Assembly: GCA_005776475.1 (NCBI GenBank) | Contig: SXPB01000023.1 | Location: 1 to 58,410 of the forward strand | Source: Planctomycetia bacterium | Lineage (GTDB): Bacteria > Planctomycetota > UBA1135 > UBA2386 | Direction of reading: 5' to 3' | DNA: 58,410 nucleotides | Part shown: piece after piece, positions 8,543-17,783 of the stretch | Numbering within the stretch: position 1 is the first letter of the stretch | Layout of the letters: each line of letters begins with the position of its first letter | Made by a program: the position numbers and the translations under genes | Notes under the pieces: generated by a model | Told to the model about the DNA's origin: nothing | Seen by the model: only the letters and a program-made list of their open reading frames with translations | The model's database searches: none

Positions 8543-10171
8543 CTACTTGCCGGTCGTGCCGTCGATCGCTGCCAGCGGGAACGTCGGCGACGCCGAGTGT
8601 TCGCGGTCGAGGATCGCCTGCAGGGAGCGGACCCGGTCGGGGGCCTTGGCGGCGAGGTCGGTGGCCTCGGCAACGTCGGCGGCGAGGTCGTAGAGCTCGG
8701 TGGTTGCCTGCTTTGGCTTCTGCAGCTGGCGTCGCACCAGCTTGTGGTCGCCGACCCATACCGCCTGCCAGCCACCGTAGCCGGCGAACTCGCGGTAGAG
8801 GAACGGGCGCGGTTCCTGCTCTTCGCCGCGCAGCGTCGGCAGCAGGCTGATGCCGTCGATGCCGGCCGGCGCCTTGGCGTCGCAGGCGGCAGCGAACGTC
8901 GGCAGCCAGTCCTCGAAGCCGCTGACGCGCGCACTTTCACTGCCGGGCTTCACCACGCCGCGCCAGCGCACGATGGTCGGCACGCGGATGCCGCCTTCGT
9001 ACAACGAGCCCTTGCGGCCGCGCAGTTCGCCGCAGGACGCGAAGAAGTCGACGTCGGTGCCGCCGACCGGGCTGTGCGTGGCGCCGTTGTCGGACGAGAA
9101 CACGAACAGCGTGTTGCCGGTGAGCCCCTTCGCGTCGAGTTCGGCGACGAGCTGGCCCACTTCGCGATCGAGCCGAGTGATCATCGCCGCATACGCCGCG
9201 CGCGGAGTCGGGTGCGGAGTGTAGCCGTTGCCGCCGGTGTACGGCTTCTCTTCGAACTTGCCGCGATACGGCGTGAGGTCCTCGGCGGGCACGTGCAAGG
9301 CGAGGTGCGGCAGGACCGACGGGTAGTAGAGGAAGAACGGCCGGGCCGCGTTCGCGCGCACGAACTCGACGGCGGCGGTGGCGATGCGATCGGGTGCGTA
9401 GTCGCTGCCGACGAACCGGGCGTAGCTGTTCGGATCGGCGGGATCTTCGCCCTCGCGCAGCTTGCCGCTGCCGGGCACCGGCGGTTCGTTGCGCAGAGGG
9501 ATGCGCTTCTTGCCGTCGTAGAGGAAGGCCGGCCAGTAGGTGTGCGCGTGGCGTTGGCAGTTGTAGCCAAAGAACGTGTCGAAGCCGCGCGCGAGCGGAT
9601 CGCCGCTGCTGTCGAACATGCCGAGGCCCCACTTGCCGAAGGCGCCGGTGGCGAAGCCCGCGTCGTGCAGCACCGCGGCGAGCACCGGTTCCTCGGCCGG
9701 CAACGGCCACTGGCCTTCGGGCTTGGCTTCCTGGTTGTCGCGCACGGCGGCATGGCCCGGATGCTTGCCGGTCATCAGCACGCAGCGCGATGGCGCGCAC
9801 ACCGGCGAACCGGAGTAGTGGCGCGTGAGGCGCATGCCATCGGCGGCGAGGCGATCGAGGTTCGGCGTCGCGATCTTCTGCTGGCCAAAGCAGCCGAGTT
9901 CGCGATAGCCGAGGTCGTCGGCGAGCACGAACACGACGTTGGGTCGTCGGCTGCTCGCGGCGGTCGCTTCGCGACCTTCGCTTGCACCCGCATCCCGACG
10001 CGCGTCCACAGCCTTGGTCTCGGTGCTTCGCACCTCGCCCTGCGGTTGTGGACTCTCCGCATTGGGTCGTCGGCTGCTCGCGGCGGTCGCTTCGCGCCCA
10101 GGCTGCGCGTCCTGGGCGATGGCGGCGGCGGCGAACAGGACGAGGGGCAGGCAGTCCGTGGTACGGAGCAT
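8543..10171 (-). CDS. Arylsulfatase-type sulfatase with an in-frame repeat insertion
   Basis: A 542-residue secreted sulfatase (alkaline phosphatase superfamily). The signal peptide is LPLVLFAAAAIAQ. The sulfatase domain starts at about residue 76 with RRPNVVFVLADDLGY (metal aspartates 85-86). The formylglycine motif CAPSR has its cysteine at residue 125, and GKWGLG follows further on. It needs the formylglycine-generating enzyme for activity and probably acts on sulfated polysaccharides. Between the signal peptide and the domain, EATAASSRRPN occurs twice, 41 residues apart, because of a DNA repeat described separately. The start at 10171 gives the signal peptide. Confidence 0.93.
   Translation of the reverse strand: MLRTTDCLPLVLFAAAAIAQDAQPGREATAASSRRPNAESPQPQGEVRSTETKAVDARRDAGASEGREATAASSRRPNVVFVLADDLGYRELGCFGQQKIATPNLDRLAADGMRLTRHYSGSPVCAPSRCVLMTGKHPGHAAVRDNQEAKPEGQWPLPAEEPVLAAVLHDAGFATGAFGKWGLGMFDSSGDPLARGFDTFFGYNCQRHAHTYWPAFLYDGKKRIPLRNEPPVPGSGKLREGEDPADPNSYARFVGSDYAPDRIATAAVEFVRANAARPFFLYYPSVLPHLALHVPAEDLTPYRGKFEEKPYTGGNGYTPHPTPRAAYAAMITRLDREVGQLVAELDAKGLTGNTLFVFSSDNGATHSPVGGTDVDFFASCGELRGRKGSLYEGGIRVPTIVRWRGVVKPGSESARVSGFEDWLPTFAAACDAKAPAGIDGISLLPTLRGEEQEPRPFLYREFAGYGGWQAVWVGDHKLVRRQLQKPKQATTELYDLAADVAEATDLAAKAPDRVRSLQAILDREHSASPTFPLAAIDGTTGK
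9939..10096. repeat. 35-bp direct repeat flanking a nested palindrome inside the sulfatase gene
   Basis: The 35 bases at 9939-9973 recur identically at 10062-10096 (123 bases apart, a multiple of three). Between them are two inverted repeats: the perfect hairpin GGTGC-TTC-GCACC near 10022-10034, nested within GTCCACAGCC near 10009 and GGTTGTGGAC near 10044 (one mismatch). The whole stays in frame and encodes a low-complexity linker. It looks like a REP or Rickettsia-type palindromic element, or a tandem duplication around one. Only one copy is seen in this window. Confidence 0.75.
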
Positions 10172-10213
10172 TGGCGGCAGCCTAGCTTTGCGTCTCGCTG
10201 TGCGACACTGCGG

Positions 10214-10363
10214 ATGCAGGTCGCAGGCCCACGGGTCGATGTTCGGCCCGTGCGCTGGTTCGTCCGTGCCTCCCTCGGAGGCGTTGCGCTCGCGGCGTAC
10301 GGCCATCCGACTCCTGCCGCCAACGAGACCGACCCGATCGGCAACACCTGGGTCGTCGTTTGA
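10214..10363 (+). CDS. Possible small protein, 49 residues
   Basis: An open frame between the sulfatase and the DinB-like gene, beginning MQVAGPRV and ending GNTWVVV. It has one moderately hydrophobic stretch (ASLGGVALAAYG) and no recognised family. No good ribosome-binding site is seen. A perfect 7-bp hairpin (10374-10394, loop of seven) follows 10 bases after its stop codon. It may be a chance frame in a GC-rich intergenic region. Confidence 0.22.
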   Translation: MQVAGPRVDVRPVRWFVRASLGGVALAAYGHPTPAANETDPIGNTWVVV

Positions 10364-10436
10364 TAGCACCTGCTGCAGCCGCGTGCCGGCTGCAACGGAA
10401 GTGGCAGCGAGCCGGTTTGCCGGCGAACATGCCCGG

Positions 10437-10964
10437 ATGACGACGTTCGACTGGAGCGAGGCGAAGCCGCTGTTGGCGGCGACGCCTGGCGTTCTCACGG
10501 CGTGGTTGCGCGACCTGCCGTCGCCGTGGCTCGACGCCGACGAAGGCGCGGGCACCTGGAACGTGCGCACCGTGCTCGGTCACCTGATCGAAGGGGAACT
10601 GCACGATTGGCTGCCGCGCGTGCGCCACGTGCTGCAGCACGGCGAGGCGCTGCCGTTCCCGCCGTTCGACCGGTTCTCGCAGTTGCGCCGCGAGCCGCGC
10701 TCGCTGGCCCAGATGCTGGCGGAGTTCGCAACATTTCGGCTGCAGAGCCTTGCCGGGTTCGAAGCGCTGCGTCTTGGTCCGGCGGACTTCGCGCGCACCT
10801 CCCGGCATCCGGAGTTCGGTGTCGTCACGCTCGGCCAACACCTCGCAACGTGGGTCGTGCACGACCAGTCGCATCTGACGCAGGTCGCACGCGTCATGGC
10901 GAAGCGCTATGCGGCGGCGGTCGGCCCGTGGCAGGCCTACCTGCGCGTGCTGCGCCCGCTGTGA
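10437..10964 (+). CDS. DinB-like (YfiT/DinB superfamily) protein
   Basis: A 175-residue four-helix-bundle protein of the DinB superfamily. Visible features are TWNVRTVLGHLIEGE (first metal histidine) and the late HDQSHLTQVARVM, which supplies the other two histidines of the usual three-His site. Family members are metal-dependent hydrolases or thiol transferases, and many are uncharacterised. The start at 10437 (MTTFDW) fits the usual family length. Nothing in the neighbourhood points to a substrate. Confidence 0.8.
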   Translation: MTTFDWSEAKPLLAATPGVLTAWLRDLPSPWLDADEGAGTWNVRTVLGHLIEGELHDWLPRVRHVLQHGEALPFPPFDRFSQLRREPRSLAQMLAEFATFRLQSLAGFEALRLGPADFARTSRHPEFGVVTLGQHLATWVVHDQSHLTQVARVMAKRYAAAVGPWQAYLRVLRPL

Positions 10965-10995
10965 ACTCGCCGGCGGGATGCCGCCGGCGCGGCGC

Positions 10996-12438
10996 TCACG
11001 CTAACAGCTGGCGCACGACCTTGCCGTGCACGTCGGTGAGCCGGTAATCGCGCCCCTGGAAGCGCCACACGAGCTTCTCGTGGTCGAAGCCGAGCAGGTG
11101 CAGCATCGTCGCGTGCAGATCGTGCACATGCACCGCGCCGTCGATGATGTTGTAGCCAAAATCGTCGGTCGCCCCGTGCACGTGCCCCGCGCGCACGCCG
11201 CCGCCGGCGAGCCACATCGAGAAGCAGCGCGGATGGTGGTCGCGGCCGTAGTTCGTCGCTTCGAGTTTGCCTTGGCAATACGCCGTGCGCCCGAACTCGC
11301 CGCCCCACACCACCAACGTGTCGTCGAGCAGCCCGCGCCGCGCGAGGTCAGTGACGAGCGCCGCCGTCGCCTGGTCGGTCTGCTGGCACTGCCGCGTCAG
11401 GTCATTCGGCAAGTTCCCGTGTTGGTCCCAGCCCTGATGGAACAACTGCACGAAGCGAACGCCGCGTTCGAGCAGCCGACGCGCGAGCAAACAGTTCGCG
11501 GCGTAGGTGCCGGGATCGCGCGCATGTTCGCCGTACAGACGGAACACTTCGTCGGGCTCACTGCGCAAGTCCGCGACTTCGGGAACGCTCGCCTGCATCC
11601 GGAACGCGAGTTCGGCTTGCGCCTGCCGCGCCGCGATCGCGGCATCGCCTTCGTGCTGTTGCTGGTCCTGGTGCAGCGCCGCGAGCGCTTCGACCTGCGC
11701 CTGCCGTTGCGCGCGCGACACGCCCTCGGGGTTGTCGAGGAACAGCACCGGCGACGCGCCGGGCCGGAACTGCACGCCCTGGTGCTCGCCCGGCAAAAAG
11801 CCCGTGCCCCACAACCGCGCGTAGAGCGGCTGGTCGCGCGACGCGTCCTTGCTGACCAGCACGACGAACGTCGGCAGGTCGCGATTCTCGGCGCCAAGGC
11901 CATACGCAGCCCACGCACCCATCGCCGGCCGACCGCTGGTCTGGCTGCCGGTGCAGAAGAACGTGATCGCCGGGTCGTGGTTGATCGCTTCGGTGTGCAG
12001 CGAGCGGACCACGCACAACCGGTCGACGACGGCGGCGGTGTGCGGCAACAGCGCACTCACTTCGATCTGGCTCTGCCCGTGCGGCTGGAACGTCGTGAAC
12101 GAACCTGCCAGCGGCAGGATCGCCTGGTTGCCGCTCATGCCGGTCAGGCGCTGGCCTTTGCGTACCGAGTCCGGCAGCGGTTGGCCGTGGCGTTCGCGCA
12201 GCAGCGGTTTGGGATCGAACGTTTCGAACGGCGACGGGCCGCCGGCCTGGAACAAGTAGACGACGCGTTTGGCGCGCGGAGCGAAGTGGGGGCCCTTGGC
12301 GCCGTCGCCGGCGGTCGGCGCATGCGTAGAGCCGAGCAGCGAACGCAGCGCGAGCGCGCCAAGTCCCATCGAGGCGTTGCCGAGGAACGCACGCCGCGCG
12401 CGGCCGGCCGGATCGAGGGCGTGGAAGGCGTTGCGCAT
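10996..12438 (-). CDS. DUF1501 domain protein, Tat-exported
   Basis: A 480-residue planctomycete DUF1501 protein with an alkaline-phosphatase-like fold. It begins with a twin-arginine-type signal (RRAFLGNASMGLGALALRSL). Characteristic segments are AKRVVYLFQAGGPSPFETFD, GWDQHGNL, VVWGGEFGRT and GRDHHPRCFSMWLAGGGV. The start at 12438 has GGAG four bases upstream; 12453 is an alternative. DUF1501 genes normally sit beside a DUF1549/DUF1553 gene. Here that partner (13755-16391) is on the same strand but separated by the opposite-strand gene at 12534-13742. The function of the pair is not established. Confidence 0.92.
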   Translation of the reverse strand: MRNAFHALDPAGRARRAFLGNASMGLGALALRSLLGSTHAPTAGDGAKGPHFAPRAKRVVYLFQAGGPSPFETFDPKPLLRERHGQPLPDSVRKGQRLTGMSGNQAILPLAGSFTTFQPHGQSQIEVSALLPHTAAVVDRLCVVRSLHTEAINHDPAITFFCTGSQTSGRPAMGAWAAYGLGAENRDLPTFVVLVSKDASRDQPLYARLWGTGFLPGEHQGVQFRPGASPVLFLDNPEGVSRAQRQAQVEALAALHQDQQQHEGDAAIAARQAQAELAFRMQASVPEVADLRSEPDEVFRLYGEHARDPGTYAANCLLARRLLERGVRFVQLFHQGWDQHGNLPNDLTRQCQQTDQATAALVTDLARRGLLDDTLVVWGGEFGRTAYCQGKLEATNYGRDHHPRCFSMWLAGGGVRAGHVHGATDDFGYNIIDGAVHVHDLHATMLHLLGFDHEKLVWRFQGRDYRLTDVHGKVVRQLLA

Positions 12439-12533
12439 GGGGCTCCGTGGCATCGGGTCGTGACGGAATGTGCGACCGGTGCAACCGGACGGGATCGCCA
12501 CGATATCGTGTCGCACCGAACACCACGATTCCC

Positions 12534-13742
12534 ATGCGCAACTGCCTGCTCATCGCCCTCTTCGTTCCCTGCCTGCCCGTCGTTGCGCTGGCTCAATCGC
12601 CGCTGATCGTTCCCGACCACTTCTCGGACATCAACAGCGCGATCCAGGCCGCGACTCCCGGCGCCGTCATCCTCGTGCGGCAGCGGCCGCTGCCCTACTC
12701 GTCGTTCACGATCGATCGTTCGGTGGCGATCGTCGGCTCGGCGGTTGATGGCCAGGCGCCGATCGTGGCGGTGAGCGCGGGGGTTGCGATCACGGTGAAC
12801 CTGCCGGCGGGGCAGCGCGCGAGCGTGACGCGCATCGATGTGATACCGGCCAGCGGCGCCACGCTGACCAAGGCACTGGTTGCGAACGGTGGCCACGTCA
12901 CAGTCGAAGACTGCCGCTTCCTGTCGGGCAACGATCCTTCCGGCACCGCCGGGCTTGCGGGAGTCGATGTCACCAACACCGACCTCACGCTCATATTCAC
13001 GCGCATTGAAGGCGGCACGTCGACCGCGGCGCTGCGGGCCACGGCGTCGCGCGTGTCGCTCGTGGATTCGCGGTGCTTTGGTGCCAACCCGAACGGGGCC
13101 GGCATTGTCGTGCAGGACAGCACGCTGAACGGCAGCGAGGCATGGGTGCTCGGTGGCGAGAACTTCCTTGGGGGAGCTGGTGGCCCGGCCCTGCAGGTTG
13201 GCGGCGCGAGCCAGGTCTGGCTCAGCGATTCCCAGTTGCGCAGCGGCATGGGCAGTCCGGCTGGCAGTGCGATCGTCAACACCACGTCGGTTGCGGTCGA
13301 GCTGCGAGCGACGGTGCCGACGAATGGGCTGACCTTCGGTGGTGGGTCGCCGCCGCCGACCACCGTCGGCCCAGTGATCGCGAATGCGAATCTGCTGGGG
13401 CTCGGTTGGAGCGAGCCGCTCTACCGCCGCGGGACCCTGCGTCCCGGCCAGTTCTGGGCCGTGTACCTGAATGGGCCGGCATCGTCGCCGCACCTGCTCG
13501 CATTCAGTTTCAGCCCGGTGGCGACTGCGACGTTGGCGACGCGGCAACCGGCGATGTTGCCGGCCGACATCGCGGCGTCCTTCGTGCTGCTGACCAACGC
13601 GACGGGCTATGCGAGCTTCTCCGGCACCCTGCCGAACACGACGGCGCTGTTCGGTCTCGGTTTGTGGGCGCAGGCGTTCGGCGGCAGCAGCTTCCCGTTC
13701 GAAGCTTCGCCGCACGCGGGTGCCGTGGTGCGTTGGTCCTGA
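12534..13742 (+). CDS. Secreted right-handed beta-helix-like protein
   Basis: A 402-residue exported protein with signal peptide LLIALFVPCLPVVALAQ. The first 220 mature residues have the short-repeat pattern of a parallel beta-helix (HFSDINSAIQAATPGAVILV, later HVTVEDCRFLSG and SRVSLVDSRCFGA), as in pectate-lyase-like and cell-surface proteins. The C-terminal 120 residues resemble the module shared by other secreted proteins in this window. It separates the DUF1501 and DUF1553 genes and is transcribed against them. No catalytic residues could be assigned. Confidence 0.78.
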   Translation: MRNCLLIALFVPCLPVVALAQSPLIVPDHFSDINSAIQAATPGAVILVRQRPLPYSSFTIDRSVAIVGSAVDGQAPIVAVSAGVAITVNLPAGQRASVTRIDVIPASGATLTKALVANGGHVTVEDCRFLSGNDPSGTAGLAGVDVTNTDLTLIFTRIEGGTSTAALRATASRVSLVDSRCFGANPNGAGIVVQDSTLNGSEAWVLGGENFLGGAGGPALQVGGASQVWLSDSQLRSGMGSPAGSAIVNTTSVAVELRATVPTNGLTFGGGSPPPTTVGPVIANANLLGLGWSEPLYRRGTLRPGQFWAVYLNGPASSPHLLAFSFSPVATATLATRQPAMLPADIAASFVLLTNATGYASFSGTLPNTTALFGLGLWAQAFGGSSFPFEASPHAGAVVRWS

Positions 13743-13754
13743 TTCGCGTTCGCG

Positions 13755-16391
13755 TCAGCGAACGGTGACGGCCGCATCGCTCGCCAGCACTGCCGACGCG
13801 ACCAGTGTCAACGCCAGCACCGGATCGGCTTCGGTCGCATGCAGCGTGCGCAGCGCTGCCAGCTCGGGCGCGCGCGGGGCGCGGCCGCAGAAACTGGTGA
13901 ACAGGAACGCGAGCTTGTCGTCGAGATTGGTCGCGAGCGCGTTCGCTTTCGTCGCCAACGCCTGCGCGCACTCGACGAACACCGGATCGCCGAGCAGCAC
14001 CAGCGCCTGCAGTGGCGTGCACGTCTCCTGTCGACGCACCGTGCACACTTCGCGGCTGGTGCCGTCGAACGTCATCACGTTGGGCGGCGGCGCCGTGCGC
14101 TTGCGGAACGTGTAGAGGCTGCGGCGATGCGCGTTCGGGCCTTCGTCCGGTTTGTAGTCGGCGCCGCCCCAGCCAACGCCGGCGTCGCGCCACAGTCCCG
14201 GCGGTTGGAATGGCCGCACGCTGGGGCCGCCGAACTGCCGGTGCAGCAGTCCCGCCGCGGCGAGCGCCTGGTCGCGCAGCACCTCGGCCGGCAACCGGAA
14301 CGACGGGCCACGCGCCAGCCGTTCGTTGAGGGGATCCGCTTCGCGGGAGCTGGCGTTGGCGACGGAGCTCTGCCGGAACGTCGCCGAGCGCACGATGCGA
14401 CGCAGCACGCCCTTCATGCTGCGGTCGCGCGCGAAATCGACGGCGAGCAGGTCGAGCAGTTCGGGCTGCGTCGGCGGCGAGCCGTTCTTGCCGAGGTTCT
14501 CCGGCGTCGCGACGAGGCCGTGCCCGAAGCACTGCGCCCACAGGCGATCGACCGCCGTCCGCGCGGTGAGCGGTTGTTCGGGGGCGAGCAGCCACTCGGC
14601 GAGATGCAGGCGGCTCGTGCGCACGTAGTGCGCGAACTTCGGCAGCTGCGGCAGGAACGCGGGCACGGCGGCCGGGGTCGCTTGCGTCCGGTCGGGCAGG
14701 TCGTAGGCGCCGCGCTTCAGCAAGAAACGCTTCGGGGCGTCGGGGAACGGCGCCATCACCATCAGCTCGGGTTGCGGCTCTTCGTGGGCGTGCAAGGCCT
14801 TGCGGGCCGCGGTGAGTTCGGCCTGCCGGGCGATGACATCTGCGTCGCGCGCCGCAGAGTGGTCGACGTGGAGTGCGGCGTCGACTTCCTTGCCGGCGAG
14901 CACGGCAACTTCCGCCGGCGTCAGCGCGCGATCGAACAGCGCGAACGCGTGGATGGTGCCGCCCGCGAAGCCACGGTCGCGGTCGCGGCCGCCGAGCTCG
15001 AGCTGGCGCACGGTCGCCGGGCCGGCGAGGTGGTTGCGCACGATGTCGACTTCGACCTTCGCGCCGTCGAGATACACCGCGAGGCCGTGCGCGTTCGAGC
15101 TGCCGTCGTAGGTCGCCACGATCTCGACCGGGCGCCCGAGCGGCAGTTCGCTCGCGGTGCGCACTGCGGCGGCCGAACCCGGCCAGTGGTGCACGACCTC
15201 CCAGCACACACGGCCGTCCTTGAGCAGCACCTGGTAGCCCTGCGTGTCGGCATCCTGCGTGTAGTGGCTCGTGTGCAGCAGCACCGCGCGGTCCTTCTTG
15301 TCGGGGCACGAAACCACGAGGCGAACGCTGAAGGCATCGTCGCGCGTGAATGCAGGCAGCTTCGGGATCGGCAGCCGCGCATCCCCGTCGCACAGGTGTC
15401 CTGGAGCGGCGAAGGTGCGTTCACCGACCGGCGTGGGTGCGGCGACGGTGGTCGGCGAGCGCAGGTCGCCCGCGTCGTCGCGCGCCCGCTCGACCTTCTC
15501 GCGTGCCTTGCGGATGGCAGACTGCAGCGGCCAGGACGCCTTCTCCTGCGCCGCCGTCGCGAGCCGCATCGCCGGCTGCGGCACACCACCCGTCGAGTAC
15601 GGATACAGCCCCGCTTCGTCGACGACGAAGAAGCTGCCCAGCGCGTAGTAGTCGCGCTGGCTGATCGGGTCCGACTTGTGGTCGTGGCACCGCGCGCAGC
15701 CCACCGTCATGCCGAGGAACGTGGCGCCGAACGTCTCGACGCGGTCGGCGACGTATTCCTCGCGCCATTCCTCGTCGATCGATCCACCTTCGTTGGTTTG
15801 CCGATGCAGCCGCCAGAACGCCGTCGCGGTGCGCGACGTGTCGTTGGCGTCGAGCAGGCAGTCGCCGGCGACGAGCTCCATGACGAACCGATCCCACGGC
15901 TTGTCGTCGCGCAGCGACTCGAGCAGCCAGTCGCGCCACGGCCAGGTGCGGCATTCGAAGTCGGCCTGGTAGCCGTAGGTGTCGGCGAAGCGGGCGAGGT
16001 CGAGCCACGGGGTCGCCATGTGTTCGGCGCTCGCCGGATCGGCCAACAGGGCGTCGACGACCCGGTCGTAGGCGGCGTCGCTCGGATCGGCGGTGAACGC
16101 AGTGATCTGGTCGGGGGTCGGTGGCAACCCGGTCAGCACCAGATGCACACGGCGCAACAGCGCCACCGGTTCGGCGGGCGCACTCGGCGTCAGCTTCGCG
16201 CGTTCGAGGCCGGCGAGCACGCAGCGATCGATGTCGTCGCGGCACCACGCATTGTCGCGCACCGCGGGCACGTTCCGCACCGGAGGCGAAAACGCCCAAT
16301 GCGGGCTCTGCGCCAAAAGCCCCGCTGCTGCTGTGATGGCAACCAGCGCGAGGTGCGTCGCCGAAGAACGAAGCACAGTGGCAGCGAACAT
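13755..16391 (-). CDS. DUF1549/LamG/DUF1553 secreted protein
   Basis: An 878-residue planctomycete protein. After a signal peptide (ALVAITAAAGLLAQ) comes DUF1549 (LLRRVHLVLTGLPPTPDQI, WLDLARFADTYGYQ, and GCARCHDHKSDPI with a CxxCH heme-type motif). A LamG/concanavalin-like domain follows (about residues 370-560; LPLGRPVEIVATYDG, GGTIHAFALFDRALTPAEV). The C-terminal third is DUF1553 (LAEWLLAPEQPLTARTAVDR, RPFQPPGLWRDA). An N-terminal cytochrome domain (PSCyt1), common in relatives, is absent. It is thought to act with DUF1501 proteins, perhaps in extracellular polysaccharide processing; that role is inference. Confidence 0.92.
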   Translation of the reverse strand: MFAATVLRSSATHLALVAITAAAGLLAQSPHWAFSPPVRNVPAVRDNAWCRDDIDRCVLAGLERAKLTPSAPAEPVALLRRVHLVLTGLPPTPDQITAFTADPSDAAYDRVVDALLADPASAEHMATPWLDLARFADTYGYQADFECRTWPWRDWLLESLRDDKPWDRFVMELVAGDCLLDANDTSRTATAFWRLHRQTNEGGSIDEEWREEYVADRVETFGATFLGMTVGCARCHDHKSDPISQRDYYALGSFFVVDEAGLYPYSTGGVPQPAMRLATAAQEKASWPLQSAIRKAREKVERARDDAGDLRSPTTVAAPTPVGERTFAAPGHLCDGDARLPIPKLPAFTRDDAFSVRLVVSCPDKKDRAVLLHTSHYTQDADTQGYQVLLKDGRVCWEVVHHWPGSAAAVRTASELPLGRPVEIVATYDGSSNAHGLAVYLDGAKVEVDIVRNHLAGPATVRQLELGGRDRDRGFAGGTIHAFALFDRALTPAEVAVLAGKEVDAALHVDHSAARDADVIARQAELTAARKALHAHEEPQPELMVMAPFPDAPKRFLLKRGAYDLPDRTQATPAAVPAFLPQLPKFAHYVRTSRLHLAEWLLAPEQPLTARTAVDRLWAQCFGHGLVATPENLGKNGSPPTQPELLDLLAVDFARDRSMKGVLRRIVRSATFRQSSVANASSREADPLNERLARGPSFRLPAEVLRDQALAAAGLLHRQFGGPSVRPFQPPGLWRDAGVGWGGADYKPDEGPNAHRRSLYTFRKRTAPPPNVMTFDGTSREVCTVRRQETCTPLQALVLLGDPVFVECAQALATKANALATNLDDKLAFLFTSFCGRAPRAPELAALRTLHATEADPVLALTLVASAVLASDAAVTVR

Positions 16392-16484
16392 GGCGAACGT
16401 TGTAGCCGACGCCGCAGCAACGCACAGTCGGTGGACGACCCGTTCGTCGTTGCGTCGATGGCCAACCCCGGGCAACGTCGCGGC

Positions 16485-16883
16485 ATGACCGCCGCTCCGC
16501 CGCCGTTCGAACCGGTGATTCGCACGATCGCGATGCCCGCCGACACCAATCCCGCTGGCGACATCTTCGGTGGTTGGTTGCTCGCACAGATGGACCTCGC
16601 CGCCGGCAGTGCCGCGACGCGACGGGCGCGCGGTCGCTGCGCCACGGTCGCGCTCGACGCGATGGCGTTCTTGAAGCCGGTGTTCGTCGGCGACGAAGTG
16701 AGTCTCTACGCCAAGGTGACGAAGGTCGGCCGCACGTCGATGCAGGTGCACGTCGAAGCGTGGCGTCGCAGCCGCGCCGAAGAAGGCAGTGAACGTGTCA
16801 CCGAGGCGCTGTTCACGTTCGTGGCTCTCGATGAGGAACGCCGACCGCGCCCACTGCCGGTTGGCCCGGCTTCGTCGGCGTGA
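16485..16883 (+). CDS. Acyl-CoA thioesterase, hotdog fold
   Basis: A 132-residue single-hotdog thioesterase of the YciA/BFIT type. It shows MPADTNPAGDIFGGWLLAQM (catalytic aspartate in the ADTNPxGDIFGG block), then ALDAMAFLKPVFVGDEVSLY. Such enzymes hydrolyse acyl-CoA to free acid and CoA in the cytoplasm. An ATG at 16458 is also in frame and would add nine residues; neither start has a strong ribosome-binding site. It is divergent from the DUF1553 gene. Confidence 0.9.
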   Translation: MTAAPPPFEPVIRTIAMPADTNPAGDIFGGWLLAQMDLAAGSAATRRARGRCATVALDAMAFLKPVFVGDEVSLYAKVTKVGRTSMQVHVEAWRRSRAEEGSERVTEALFTFVALDEERRPRPLPVGPASSA

Positions 16884-16898
16884 TCGCCGTAGCGTTCG

Positions 16899-17783
16899 TC
16901 AGGGCTTGCAGGCGGCGGTGATCGCCTGCGCTGCGTCCGTGCAGCGTTTGGCGAGTTCGCGGTACTTCGCGGCGATGGCGACGTCACTGCTCTTGTCGGC
17001 CGTCGCGGTGGCGTGCGCGGCGACTTCGGTGCACAGCGTCCGCACTCGCGCGAAGCTCGTGCGCGCAACGATCCAGCGCCTGGCGCCGAGCACGAATCTG
17101 GCCTCCGAGAGGGCCCGGGCGATCGCTTCGGGTTCTTGCAGTGGCGAAGGCGCGACACGTGCTGCCTTGCCGGGCGGCAGGGGTGCGGGTGCTTCAGCTG
17201 GTTCGACCTTGCGCGCTTCGATCGGCGTCATCACGGACCGCCAGAATGCGGACTCGGCGGCGACGATGCGTTGCACTTCGAGCAGGCGCGGGTCCTGCAC
17301 AGAACCTCGTCCCGGCGCCAGTCCTTCGAGCTGGGGCAACAACGCGCGCAGGGCGATGGTCTCGGCGTCGAGTTCGGCCATGCGAAGCCAGCCCTCGTGC
17401 CGCTTCGCCGCGACATCGCCGACGAATTCCGCTTCGCTGCGGCGCAGGTCTTCGAGATTCTGCGCATCGTCACCGAGGTGCAGCACTTCGAGGTCGATGC
17501 CGCGGGCACGCATCGCGGCGGAGGTCTTGGTCCAATCGAAATCGGGTGCAGTCGTCACGTGCACCGGCACCTGGCCCGGGATCGCCGCGGGATGCTCCGT
17601 GAGCAAAGTGACCTTGAGCACGCCCGGCTGTTCGGTGACGGCCGCACGGGCCGGTTCTGGCGACAGCGATCAGGACATCACCGCGCGCACGAAGGCGAGC
17701 CAGTGCCGTTCGTCGGCTCGCGCCGCGTCTTGGGCCACCAGAGGCAAGAGCAGGAACGCAGGCGCGAGCAGGGACAGGTGCAT
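16899..17783 (-). pseudogene. Secreted protein interrupted by an in-frame TGA (nonsense mutation or recoding)
   Basis: An ATG at 17783 opens a clear signal peptide (LAPAFLLLPLVAQ), but codon 38 is TGA (17670-17672). The same frame then continues for 257 codons to a stop at 16899. Without readthrough, only a GTG at 17621, with no visible ribosome-binding site, could start the 240-residue remainder. That part has a beta-rich beginning (KVTLLTEHPAAIPGQVPVHV) followed by long charged helices; no family was recognised. A GATACT box lies eight bases ahead of the ATG. A 5-bp hairpin with loop CGTGC (17639-17653) lies 16-31 bases after the TGA, so selenocysteine insertion cannot be excluded. A nonsense mutation is the simpler reading. 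Confidence 0.55.
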
